Source: Rutidosis leptorrhynchoides
Taxonomy: Eukaryota > Streptophyta > Magnoliopsida > Asterales > Asteraceae
Direction of reading: 5' to 3'
DNA length: 64,000 nucleotides
Assembly: GCF_046630445.1 (NCBI RefSeq)
Contig: NC_092334.1
Coordinates: 105,954,501 to 106,018,500 of the forward strand
Below, piece after piece: positions 12,601 through 24,988 of the stretch. The position numbers were made by a program, and so were the translations under genes. The notes beneath the pieces were generated by a model, which was not told the origin of the DNA, searched no databases, and saw only the letters and a program-made list of their open reading frames with translations. Numbering within the stretch: position 1 is the stretch's first letter; the number at the start of each line of letters is the position of its first letter.

Positions 12601-12911
12601 AAATCATTAAGTTAGTAGTCTTGTTTTTACATATGTAGTTCATTGTTAATAAACTTTATGATATGTTTTCTTATCATAGTATCATGTTAACTATATATAT
12701 ATATATCCATATATATGTCATCATATAGTTTTTACAAGTTTTAATGTTCGTGAATCACCGATCAACTTGGGTGGTCAATTGTCTATATGAAACATATTTC
12801 AATTAATCAAGTCTTAACAAGTTTGATTTCTTAACATGTTGGAAACATTTAATCATGTAAACATCAATCTCAATTAATATATATAAACATGGAAAAGTTC
12901 GGGTCACTACA
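9657..12911 (-). repeat. Element A 5' LTR, complete
   Basis: 3255 bases with TG...CA ends on the element strand (TGTAGTGACCC at 12911, GGGACATTTCA ending at 9657). It matches the visible part of the 3' LTR. Unusually for chromoviruses, where I recall LTRs of a few hundred bases to several kb, it contains conserved short frames, including one of 77 codons at 12100-12333 in the element sense. LTR promoter motifs could not be placed confidently by eye in such AT-rich sequence. Confidence 0.95.
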
Positions 12912-15900
12912 CAAACTGATGGGCAGAGCGAAAGGACGATACAAACGCTTGAAGACATGCTACGAGCATGTGTTATTGATTTCGGAAACAGTTGGGATCG
13001 ACATCTACCGTTAGCAGAATTTTCCTACAACAACAGCTACCATTCAAGCATTGAGATGACGCCGTTTGAAGCACTTTATGGTAGAAAGTGCAGGTCTCCG
13101 ATTTGTTGGAGTGAAGTGGGGGATAGACAGATTACGGGTCCGGAGATTATACAAGAAACTACCGAGAAGATCATCCAAATTCAACAACGGTTGAAAACCA
13201 CCCAAAGTCGACAAAAGAGCTACGCTGACATTAAAAGAAAAGATATAGAATTTGAAATTGGAGAGATGGTCATGCTTAAAGTTTCACCTTGGAAAGGCGT
13301 TGTTCGATTTGGTAAATGAGGGAAATTAAATCCAAGGTATATTGGACCATTCAAGATTATTGATCGTGTCGGACCAGTAGCTTACCGACTTGAGTTACCT
13401 CAACAACTCGCGACTGTATATAACACTTTCCACGTCTCGAATTTGAAGAAATGTTTTGCTAAAGAAGATCTCACTATTCCGTTAGATGAAATCCAAATCA
13501 ACGAAAAACTTCAATTCATCGAAGAACCCGTCGAAATAATGGATCGTGAGGTTAAAAGACTTAAGCAAAAAAAGATACCAATTGTTAAGGTTCGATGGAA
13601 TGCTCGTAGAGGACCCGAGTTCACCTGGGAGCATGAAGATCAGATGAAGAAGAAATACCCGCATCTATTTCCAGAAGATTCGTCAACACCTTCAACAGCT
13701 TAAAATTTCGGGACGAAATTTATTTAACGGGTAGGTACTGTAGTGACCCGAACTTTTCCATGTTTATATATATTAATTGAGATTGATATTTACATGATTA
13801 AATTTTTCCAACATGTTAAGCAATCAAACTTGTTAAGACTTGATTAATTGAAATATGTTTCATATAGACAATTGACCACCCAAGTTGACCGGTGATTCAC
13901 GAACGTTAAAACTTTTAAAAACTATATGATGACATATATATGGATATATATATATATAGTTAACATGATACTATGATAAGTAAACATATCATTAAGTATA
14001 TTAACAATAAACTACATATGTAAAAACAAGACTACTAACTTAATGATTTTTAAACGAGACATATATGTAACGATTATCGTTATAAAGACATTTAATGTAT
14101 ATATATCATATTAAGAGATATTCATACATGATAATATCATGATAATATAATAATTTAAAATCTCATTTGATATTATAAACATTGGATTAACAACATTTAA
14201 CAAGATCGTTAACCTAAAGGTTTCAAAACAACACTTACATGTAACAACTAACGATGACTTAACGACTCAGTTAAAATGTATATACATGTAGTGTTTTAAT
14301 ATGTATTTATACACTTTTGAAAGACTTCAATACACTTATCAAAATACTTCTACTTAACAAAAATGCTTACAATTACATCCTCGTTCAGTTTCATCAACAA
14401 TTCTACTCGTATGCACCCGTATTCGTACTCGTACAATACACAGCTTTTAGATGTATGTACTATTGGTATATACACTCCAATGATCAGCTCTTAGCAGACC
14501 ATGTGAGTCACCTAACATATGTGGGAACCATCATTTGGCAACTAGCATGAAATATCTCATAAAATTACAAAAATATGAGTAATCATTCATGACTTATTTA
14601 CATGAAAACAAAATTACATATCCTTTATATCTAATCCATACACCAACGACCAAAAACCCCTACAAACGCTTTTATTCTTCAATTTTCTTCATCTAATTGA
14701 TCTCTCTCAAGTTCTATCTTCAAGTTCTAAGTGTTCTTCATATATTCTACAAGTTCTAGTTACATAAAATCAAGAATACTTTCAAGTTTGCTAGCTCACT
14801 TCCAATCTTGTAAGGTGATCATCCAACCTCAAGAAATCTTTGTTTCTTACAGTAGGTTATCATTCTAATACAAGGTAATAATCATATTCAAACTTTGGTT
14901 CAATTTTTATAACTATAACAATCTTATTTCAAGTGATGATCTTACTTGAACTTGTTTTCGTGTCATGATTCTGCTTCAAGAACTTCGAGCCATCCAATGA
15001 TCCGTTGAAGCTAGATCCATTTTTTTCTTTTCCAGTAGGTTTATCCAAGGAACTTAAGGTAGTAATGATGTTCATAACATCATTCGATTCATACATATAA
15101 AGCTATCTTATTCGAAGGTTTAAACTTGTAATCACTAGAACATAGTTTAGTTAATTCTAAACTTGTTCGCAAACAAAAGTTAATCCTTCTAACTTGACTT
15201 TTAAAATCAACTAAACACATGTTCTATATCTATTTGATATGCTAACTTAATGATTTAAAATCTGGAAACACGAAAAAACACCGTAAAACCGGATTTACGC
15301 CGTCATAGTAACACCGCGGCTGTTTTGGGTTAGTTAATTAAAAACTATGATAAACTTTGATTTAAAAGTTGTTATTCTGAGAAAATGATTTTTATTATGA
15401 ACATGAAACTATATCCAAAAATTATGGTTAAACTCAAAGTGGAAGTATGTTTTCTAAAATGGTCATCTAGACGTCGTTCTTTCGACTGAAATGACTACCT
15501 TTACAAAAATGACTTGTAACTTATTTTTCCGACTATAAACCTATACTTTTTCTGTTTAGATTCATAAAATAGAGTTCAATATGAAACCATAGCAATTTGA
15601 TTCACTCAAAACGGATTTAAAATGAAGAAGTTATGGGTAAAACAAGATTGGATAATTTTTCTCATGTTAGCTACGTGAAAATTGGTAACAAATCTATTCC
15701 AACCATAACTTAATAAACTTGTATTGTATATTATGTAATCTTGAGATACCATAGACACGTATACAATGTTTCGACCTATCATGTCGACACATCTATATAT
15801 ATTTCGGAACAACCATAGACACTCTATATGTGAATGTTGGAGTTAGCTATACAGGGTTGAGGTTGATTCCAAAATATATATAGTTTGAGTTGTGATCAAT

Positions 15901-16992
15901 ACTGAGATACGTATACACTGGGTCATGGATTGATTCAAGATAATATTTATCGATTTATTTCTGTACATCTAACTGTGGACAACTAGTTGTAGGTTACTAA
16001 CGAGGACAGCTGACTTAATAAACTTAAAACATCAAAATATATTAAAAGTGTTGTAAATATAATTTGAACATACTTTAATATATATGTATATATTGTTATA
16101 GGTTCGTGAATCAACCAGTGGCCAAGTCTTACTTCCCGACGAAGTAAAAATCTGTGAAAGTGAGTTATAGTCCCACTTTTAAAATCTAATATTTTTGGGA
16201 TGAGAATACATGCAGGTTTTATAAATGATTTACAAAATAGACACAAGTACGTGAAACTACATTCTATGGTTGAATTATCGAAATCAAATATGCCCCTTTT
16301 TATTAAGTCTGGTAATCTAAGAATTAGGGAACAGACACCCTAATTGACGCGAATCCTAAAGATAGATCTATTGGGCCTAACAAACCCCATCCAAAGTACC
16401 GGATGCTTTAGTACTTCGAAATTTATATCATATCCGAAGGGTGTCCCGGAATGATGGGGATATTCTTATATATGCATCTTGTTAATGTCGGTTACCAGGT
16501 GTTCATCATATGAATGATTTTTATCTCTATGTATGGGATGTGTATTGAAATATGAAATCTTGTGGTCTATTATTATGATTTGATATATATAGGTTAAACC
16601 TATAACTCACCAACATTTTTGTTGACGTTTTAAGCATGTTTATTCTCAGGTGATTATTAAGAGCTTCCGCTGTCGCATACTTAAATAAGGACGAGATTTG
16701 GAGTCCATGCTTGTATGATATTGTGTAAAAACTGCATTCAAGAAACTTATTTTGTTGTAACATATTTGTATTGTAAACCATTATGTAATGGTCATGTGTA
16801 AACTGGATATTTTAGATTATCATTATTTGATAATCTACGTAAAGCTTTTTAAACCTTTATTGATGAAATAAAGGTTATGGTTTGTTTTAAAATGAATGCA
16901 GTCTTTGAAAAACGTCTCATATAGAGGTCAAAACCTCGCAACGAAATCAATTAATATGGAACGTTTTTAATCAATAAGAACGGGACATTTCA
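12912..16992 (+). mobile_element. Element B: plus-strand copy of the same chromovirus, right end only
   Basis: Seen: 12912-13703 holds the integrase core end, GPF module and chromodomain-like tail of the same polyprotein as element A. It is followed by the conserved 3' palindrome (13703-13721) and a complete 3' LTR (13739-16992). The left part lies beyond element A, outside the window, because A inserted into B's integrase region. The visible coding part has about two breaks, so the copy is a fossil. It entered an LTR of element C: sequence from 16993 onward continues LTR sequence that corresponds to 26976 onward in C's other LTR. Confidence 0.9.
13739..16992 (+). repeat. Element B 3' LTR, complete
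   Basis: 3254 bases, from TGTAGTGACCC at 13739 to GGGACATTTCA ending at 16992. It is clearly homologous to the LTRs of A but in the opposite orientation, with scattered substitutions and small length differences. B is therefore older than A or comes from a different sublineage. Confidence 0.93.
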
Positions 16993-18452
16993 AAAGGATC
17001 CTTGGATGGCTTGAAAGTTCTTGAAGCAGAATCATGTCATGAAAACAATTTCAAGTAAGATTTCCACTCGAAATAAGATTGTTATAGTTATAGAAATTGA
17101 ATTAAAGTTTGAATATGATTATTAACTTGTATTAGAAAGATAACCTACTGTAAGTAACAAAGGTTTCTTGATCTTGGATGATTACTTGGAATGGATTTAG
17201 AAAACTTGGAAGTAAACTTGCCATCTTGGAAGTATTCTTGATTTTATGAAACTAGAACTTTTGGAATTTATGAAGAACACTTAGAACTTGAAGATAGAAC
17301 TTGAGAGAGATCAATTAGATGAAGAAAATTGAAGAATGAAAGTGTTTGTAGGTGTTTTTAGTCGTTGGTGTATGGATTAGATATAAAGGATATGTAATTT
17401 TGTTTTCATGTAAATAAGTCATGAATGATTACTCATATTTTTGTAATTTTATGAGATATTTCATGCTAGTTGCCAAATGATGGTTCCCACATGTGTTAGG
17501 TGACTCACATAGGCTGCTAAGAGCTGATCATTGGAGTGTATATACCAATAGTACATACATCTAAAAGCTGTGTATTGTACGAGTACGAATACGGGTGCAT
17601 ACGAGTAGAATTGTTGATGAAACTGAACGAGGATGTAATTGTAAGCATTTTTGTTAAGTAGAAGTATTTTGATAAGTGTCTTGGAGTCTTTAAAAAGTGT
17701 ATGAATACATATTAAAACACTACATGTATATACATTTTAACTGAGTCGTTAAGTCATCGTTAGTCGTTACATGTAAATGTTGTTTTGAAACCTTTAGGTT
17801 AACAATCTTGTTGAATGTTGTTAACCCATTGTTTATTATAACAAATGAGATGTTAAATTGTTATATTATCATGATATTATGATATATAATATATCTTAGT
17901 ATGATATATATACAGTTAAATGTCGTTACATCGATAATCGTTACATATATGTCTCGTTTTGAAATCATTAAGTTAGTAGTCTTATTTTTACATATGTATT
18001 TCATTGTTAATACACTTAATAATATATTTACTTATCATTTAACATAATTAACCAAGTGTATCAATATCTTAATATGATTCATATGTACCTAGTAAGACGT
18101 TGTTATAACGATAATCGTTATATATATCGTTTTCGAGTTTCTTAAATTAATAGTCTCATTTTTATGTATATAACTCATTGTTAAAATACCTAATGAGATA
18201 CATAATTATAATAAAATCATGTTAACTATATATATATAACCATATATATGTCATCGTATAGTTTTTACAAGTTTTAACGTTCGTGAATCACCGGTCAACT
18301 TGGGTGGTCAATTGTCTATATGAAACCTATTTCAATTAATCAAGTCTTCACAAGTTTGATTGCTTAACATGTTGGAAACATTTAATCATGTAAATATAGT
18401 TTTCATTAAACATATAATCATAGAAAGGTTCGGAAAAGTTCAGGTCACTACA
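16993..18452 (-). repeat. Element C 3' LTR, portion right of element B
   Basis: 1460 bases matching 26976-28973 of C's 5' LTR once the MITE is removed. It begins abruptly at the end of element B and ends ...GGTCACTACA next to the conserved 3' palindrome. This copy lacks the MITE found in the 5' LTR. Confidence 0.88.
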
Positions 18453-21400
18453 GTACCTACCCGTTAAATAAATTTCGTCCCGAAATTTTAAGCGATTGGA
18501 GGTGTTGGCTCATCTTCTGGAAATAAGTGCGGGTACTTCTTCTTCATCTGATCTTCTCGTTCCCAGGTGAACTCAGGTCCTCTACGAGCATTCCATCGAA
18601 CCTTAACAATCGGTATCTTGTTTTGTTTAAGTCTCTTAACCTCACGATCCATTATTTCAATGAATTCAAGTTTTTCATTGATTTGGATTTCGTCCAACGG
18701 AATAGTGAGATCTTCTTTAGCAAAACATTTCTTCAAATTTGAGACGTGGAAAGTGTTATGTACAGCCGCGAGTTGTTGAGGTAACTCAAGTCGGTAAGCT
18801 ACTGGTCCGACACGATCAATAATCTTGAATGGTCCAATATACCTTGAATTTAATTTCCCTCGTTTACCAAATCGAACAACACCTTTCCAAGGTGCAACCT
18901 TAAGCATGACCATCTCTCCAATTTCAAATTCTATATCTTTTCTTTTAATGTCGGCGTAGCTCTTTTGTCGACTTTGGGCGGTTTTCAACCGTTGTTGAAT
19001 TTAGATGATCTTCTCAGTAGTTTCTTGTATTATCTCCGAACCCGTAATCTGTCTATCCCCCACTTCACTCCAACAAATCGGAGACCTGCACTTTCTACCA
19101 TAAAGTGCTTCAAACGGAGCCATCTCAATACTTGAATGGTAGCTATTGTTGTAGGAAAATTCTGCTAACGGTAGATGTCGATCCCAACTGTTTCCAAAAT
19201 CAATAACACATGCTCGTAGCATGTCTTCAAGCGTTTGTATCGTCCTTTCACTCTGCCCATCAGTTTGTAGATGATAGGCAGTACTCATGTCTAGACGAGT
19301 TCCTAATGCTTGCTGTAATGTCTGCCAGAATCTTGAAATAAATCTGCCATCCCTATCAGAGATAATAGAGATTGGTATTCCATGTCTGGAGACGACTTCC
19401 TTCAAATACAGTCGTGCTAACTTCTCCATCTTGTCATCTTCTCTTATTGGCAGGAAGTGTGCTGACTTGGTGAGATGATCAACTATTACCCAAATAGTAT
19501 CATAACCACTTGCAGTCCTTGACAATTTAGTAATGAAATATATGGTAATGTTTTCCCATTTCTATTCCGGGATTTCAGGTTGTTGTAGTAGACCTGATGG
19601 TTTCTGATGTTCAGCTTTGACCTTAGAACACGTCAAACATTCTCCTACATATTTAGCAATATCGGCTTTCATACCTGGCCACCAAAAATGTTTCTTAAGA
19701 TCCTTGTACATCTTTCCCGTTCCAGGATGTATTGAGTATCTGGTTTTATGAGCTTCTCTAAGTACCATTTCTCTCATATCTCCAAATTTTGGTAACCAAA
19801 TTCTTTCAGCCCTATACCGGGTTCCGTCTTCCCGAATATTAAGATGCTTCTCCGATCCTTTGGGTATTTCATCCTTTAAATTTCCCTCTTTTAAAACTCC
19901 TTGTTGCGCCTCTTTTAAAACTCCTCGAATGGGTTCTCTGTCCTTTCTGCTCAAGGCGTCGGCTACCACATTTGCCTTCCCCGGGTGGTAACGAATCTCA
20001 AAGTCGTAATCATTCAACAATTCAATCCACCTACGATGCCTCATATTTAGTTGTTTCTGATTAAATATGTGTTGAAGACTTTTGTGTTCGGTATATATAA
20101 TACTTTTGACCCCATATAAGTAGTGCCTCCAAGTATTTAATGCAAAAACAACCGCGCCTAATTCCAAATCATGCGTCGTATAATTTTGCTCGTGAATCTT
20201 CAATTGTCTAGACGCATAAGCAATCACCTTCGTCCGTTGCATTAATACACAACCGAGACCTTGCTTTGATGCGTCACAATAAATCACAAAATCATCATTC
20301 TCTTCAGGCAATGACAATATAGGTGCCGTAGTTAGCTTTTTCTTCAATAAATGAAACGCCTTCTCTTGTTCATCCTTTCATTCAAATTTCTTCCCTTTAT
20401 GCGTTAATGCAGTCAAGGGTTTTGCTATTTTGGTGAAATCTTGGATGAATCTTCTGTAGTAACCAGCCAATCCTAAAAACTGGCGTATGTGTTTCGGAGT
20501 TTTCGTGGTTTCCCACTTTTCAACAGTTTCTATCTTTGCCGGATCCACCTTAATACCTTCTTTGTTCACTATGTGACCGAGGAATTGAACTTCTTCCAAC
20601 CAAAATGCACACTTTGAAAACTTAGCGTACAATTCTTCCTTCCTCAATACTTCTAACACCTTTCTCAAATGTTCACCGTGTTCTTGGTCATTCTTTGAGT
20701 AAATAAGTATGTCATCAATGAAAACAATGACAAACTTGTCAAGGTATGGTCCATACACTCGGTTCATAAGGTCCATGAACACAGCTGGTGCATTAGTTAA
20801 ACTAAACGGCATGACCATAAACTCGTAATGACCGTAACGTGTTCTGAAAGCAGTCTTTGGAATATCATCTTCTTTCACCCGCATTTGATGAGACCCGGAA
20901 CGTAAGTCAATCTTTGAATAAACAGACGAGCCTTGTAGTTGATCAAATAAGTCGTCGATTCTCGGCAGTGGATAACGGTTTTTGATGGTAAGTTTGTTCA
21001 ACTCTCTGTAGTCAATACACAACCTAAATGTACCATCCTTCTTCTTGACAAACAAAACAGGAGCTCCCCATGGTGATGTGCTTGGTTGAATGAAACCACG
21101 TTCTAATAGTTCTTGCAGTTGGCATTGCAGTTCTTTCATCTCGCTGGATGCGAGTCTATAAGGAGCACGAGCTATTGGTGCAGCTCCTGGTACAAGATCT
21201 ATTTGAAATTCAACAGATCGATGTGGAGGTAGTCCCGGTAATTCTTTCAGAAATACATCGGGAAATTCTTTTGCGACGGGAACATCATTGATGCTCTTTT
21301 CTTCAGTTTGTACTTTCTCGACGTGTGCTAGAATAGAATAGTAACCTTTTCTTATTAGTTTTTGTGCCTTCAAATTACAAATAAGATGTAGCTTCATGTT

Positions 21401-23399
21401 GCCCTTTTCTCCGTACACCATTAAGGGTTCTCCTTCTTCTCTTACAATGCGAATTGCATTTTTATAACATACGATCTCTGCTTTCACCTTCTTCAGCCAG
21501 TCCATGCCAACTATTACATCAAAACTCCCTAACTCTACTGGTACCAAATCAATCTTAAATATTTCGCTACCCAGTTTAATTTCTCAATTCCGGAATATAT
21601 TATCTGCTCAAATTAATTTACCGTTTGCTAATTCGAGTAAAAATTTACTATCCAACGGCGTCAATGGACAACTTAATTTAGCACAAAAATCTCTACTCAT
21701 ATAGCTTCTATCCGCACCCGAATCAAATAAAACGTAAGCAGATTTATTGTCAATAAGAAACGTACCCGTAACAAGCTCCGGGTCTTCCTGTGCCTCTGCC
21801 GCATTAATATTGAAAACTCTTTCGCGGCCTTGTCCATTCGTGTTCTCCTGGTTCGGGAAATTTCTAATAATGTGGCCCGGTTTTCCACATTTATAACAAA
21901 CTACATTGGCATAACTTGCTCCGACACTACTTGCTCCGCCATTACTCGTTCCGACACCATTTGTTCCTTTCGTTCTGTTAACCCCTGGTCCGTAGACCTC
22001 ACACTTCGCCGCGCTATGACCATTTCTTTTACACTTGTTGCAAAATTTGGTGCAGAATCCCGAGTGATACTTTTCACACCTTTGGCATAGCTGCTTCTGA
22101 TTGTTGTTGTTGTTGTTGCGGTTGTTATTGTTGTTGGGATGATTGTTGTAGTTGCTGTTGTTGTTGTTGTTGTTGTTGTTGTTGGGCCGTTTGTTATAGT
22201 TGCGATTGATGTTGCGATTGTTGGGATAATTGTTGCGATTATTGTTGTAATTGCTGTTGTTGTCGTATTGGTGATTCTTATCACCGTTTTCCTCCCACTT
22301 TCTTTTGACTTGCTTCACATTGGCCTCTTCAGCCGTCTGTTCTTTAATTCTTTCCTTAATCTGGTTCACTAGTTTGTGAGACATTCTACATGCCTGTTGT
22401 ATGGAGGCGGGCTCGTGTGAACTTATATCTTCTTGGATTCTTTTCGGTAATCCTTTCACAAATGCGTCGATCTTCTCTTCCTCATCTTCGAACGCTCCCG
22501 GACACAATAGGCATAATTCTGTGAATCGTCTTTCGTATGTGGTAATATCAAATCCTTGGGTTCGTAACCCTCTAAGTTTTATCTTGAGCTTATTGACCTC
22601 GGTTCTGGGACGGTACTTCTCGTTCATCAAGTGCTTGAATGCTGACCACGGTAGTGCATAAGCATCATCTTGTCCCACTTGCTCTAGATAGGTATTCCAC
22701 CATGTTAATGCAGAACCTGTGAAGGTATGCGTAGCGTACTTCACTTTGTCCTCTTCAGTACACTTACTTATGGCAAACACCGATTCGACCTTCTCGGTAC
22801 ACCGTTTCAATCCGATCGGTCCTTCGGTTCCATCAAATTCCAACTGTTTGCAGGCAGTGAATTCTTTGTAGGTGCATCCTACACGATTTCTTGTACTTCT
22901 AGATCCAAGGTTATTATTGGTATGTAGCGCAGCCTGTACTGCGGCTATGTTTGAAGCTAGAAAAGTACGGAATTCCTCTTCATTCATATTCACGGTGTGT
23001 CGAGTAGTCGGTGCCATTTCCTTCAAAATAGTCAAATGGAACAAGTTAATCATACAGAATATTAAGAGTAGTTAATAGTATTTCGTAGCATAATATGAAC
23101 TCATTTATAAAAGCTTTTTCTTCATAATAGCGTTTTATAAGTTTAAATTCGGGTAGTACATACCCGTTAAGTTCATACTTAGTAGCTAATATACAATTCA
23201 ACTACTACAATTCTATATGAAAAACTGATTATAATAATATTTCGCGTTCAAACTTTTATACAATATTTTACAAACTTACAATACCGCTTATTTTAAATAA
23301 AGCATGAAATATAGCACACAATAACTTTGATACAAGATAGTTGTGAAGATAATTCTAGCTAGTACACAAGTCGTTCAGCAAAGGCAATAAAAACACGTA

Positions 23400-24780
23400 A
23401 TTCATACGTCCAGAAACAAGTCATGCATTCTGGTTTTACTAGGACTACTTCCCATCCTTGGTCTTGTGGAACATAACCGTTATGGCCGTTGATAAGACAG
23501 CGTGTTGTAACGTCATCAAAGGGACGAGGTTACGTAATGACCAACAGTCTCGTAATAACCTAAAAACCTCATTTCTTACCCCAATTACCGACTCCGTCAC
23601 TTGTGGGAACGTTTTGTTTAATAGTTGTAGCCCGATGTTCTTTTTCTCACTTTGGTGAGAAGCGAACATTACTAACCCGAAAGCATAGCATGCTTCATTA
23701 TGTTGCATGTTAGCCGCTTTTTCTAAATCATGAAGTCCTATATTCGGATACATTGAGTCAAAATAATTTCTTAACCCGTTGCGTAAAATAGCATTTGGGT
23801 TCCCCGCAATATATGCGTCAAAGTAAACACATCGTAACTTATGGGTTTCCCAATGTGATATCCCCCATCTTTCAAACGAAAGTCTCTTATAAACCAAGGC
23901 ATTCTTGGAACGTTCTTCGAATGTCTTACAAACTGATTTCGCCGTAAATAGTTGTGCCGAAGAATTCTGACCGACTCTAGACAAGATTTCATCAATCATG
24001 TCTCCGGGTAGGTCTCTTAAAATATTGGGTTGTCTATCCATTTTGTGTTTTTATACTGTAAAATAGACAAGAGTTAGATTCATAAAAAAAAAATACTTAT
24101 TAATACAAGCAATTTTTACATATATCATAATGCATAAGCACACTATATTACATATATTACACCACACGAATACAACTATCTTATTCCGACTCGCTCGTTT
24201 CTTCTTCTTCAGTTTTGGTTCGTTTTGCCAAGTTTCTAGGGATATATGATGTTCCCCTAATACGAGCTGTCGTTTTCCACAACGGTTTAGAAAAACCTGG
24301 TGGTTTAGAGGTTCCCGGGTCATTGTTACAACTTAAGGACTTCAGGGGTTGACGATACATATAAAGTTAATCGGGGTTGGAATTAGATTTCTCTATTTCT
24401 ATGCCCTTTCCCTTATTATTTTCTTTTGCCTTTTTAAATTCAGTTGGGGTAATTTCTATAACATCATCGAAATTCTCGTCGGAATCCGATTCATCGGAGA
24501 ATTGGTAATCCTCCCAATATTTTGCTTCCTTGGCGGAAACACCATTGACCATAATTAACCTTGGTCGGTTGGTTGAGGATTTTCTTTTACTTAACCGTTT
24601 TATTATTTCCCCCACCGGTTCTATTTCCTCCTCCGGTTCCTCCTCTTCCGGTTCTGATTCTTCTTCTGGTTCTGATTCTTCTTCCGGTTCCTCTTCGGGA
24701 ACTTGTGAATCAGTCCAATATATATTCGACTCTTCGTTATTATTAGGTGAGTCAATGGGACTTGTGCTAGAGTTAGACAT
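23400..24780 (-). pseudogene. Element C copies of the F-box-like and acidic accessory genes
   Basis: The region is collinear with 8013-9447 of element A: an acidic Glu/Pro repeat protein first, then the F-box-like protein, both on the element strand upstream of gag. The F-box signature and Sel1-like segment are recognisable. The acidic repeat has a different unit number from A. Both frames look damaged, in keeping with the fossil state of C. Their presence shows that the accessory block belongs to the family and is not private to A. Confidence 0.7.
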
Positions 24781-24988
24781 CTATCACACAATATCAAACT
24801 TGTTAAGAGATTAATATATCACATAATATTCACATGTTAAAAATATATAGTTTCCAACAAAAATGTTAAGCAATCATTTTTCAAGTAAACAAGGTCGAAG
24901 TCCAGACTCACTAATGCATCCTAACAAACTCGATAAGACACACTAATGCAAAATTCCGGTTCTCTAAGACCAACGCTCGGATACCAAC

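Larger units (their letters stand above)
1..12911 (-). mobile_element. Element A: apparently whole Ty3/gypsy chromovirus (Tekay/Del-like), left end outside window
   Basis: Seen: two copies of a roughly 3.25-kb LTR flank a 6.6-kb interior (3062-9656) containing a primer-binding site, two accessory frames and one uninterrupted gag-pol frame, all on the minus strand. The 3' LTR (1-3061) lacks its first 194 bases because the window starts inside it. Its right flank (from 12912) is integrase-region sequence of another copy of the same family on the opposite strand, so A is nested. Family knowledge: order PR-RT-RH-INT with a chromodomain-like tail fits chromoviruses. The conserved inverted repeat just before the 3' LTR is, from memory, typical of Del/Tekay elements. 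The LTRs look identical wherever I compared them, so insertion is very recent. The target duplication cannot be checked because the left flank is missing. Confidence 0.92.

Noticed and set aside
23445-24041. Independent host F-box gene
   Set aside because: It sits at the same place in element C as the F-box-like frame in A, between primer site and gag, so it is part of the retroelement.
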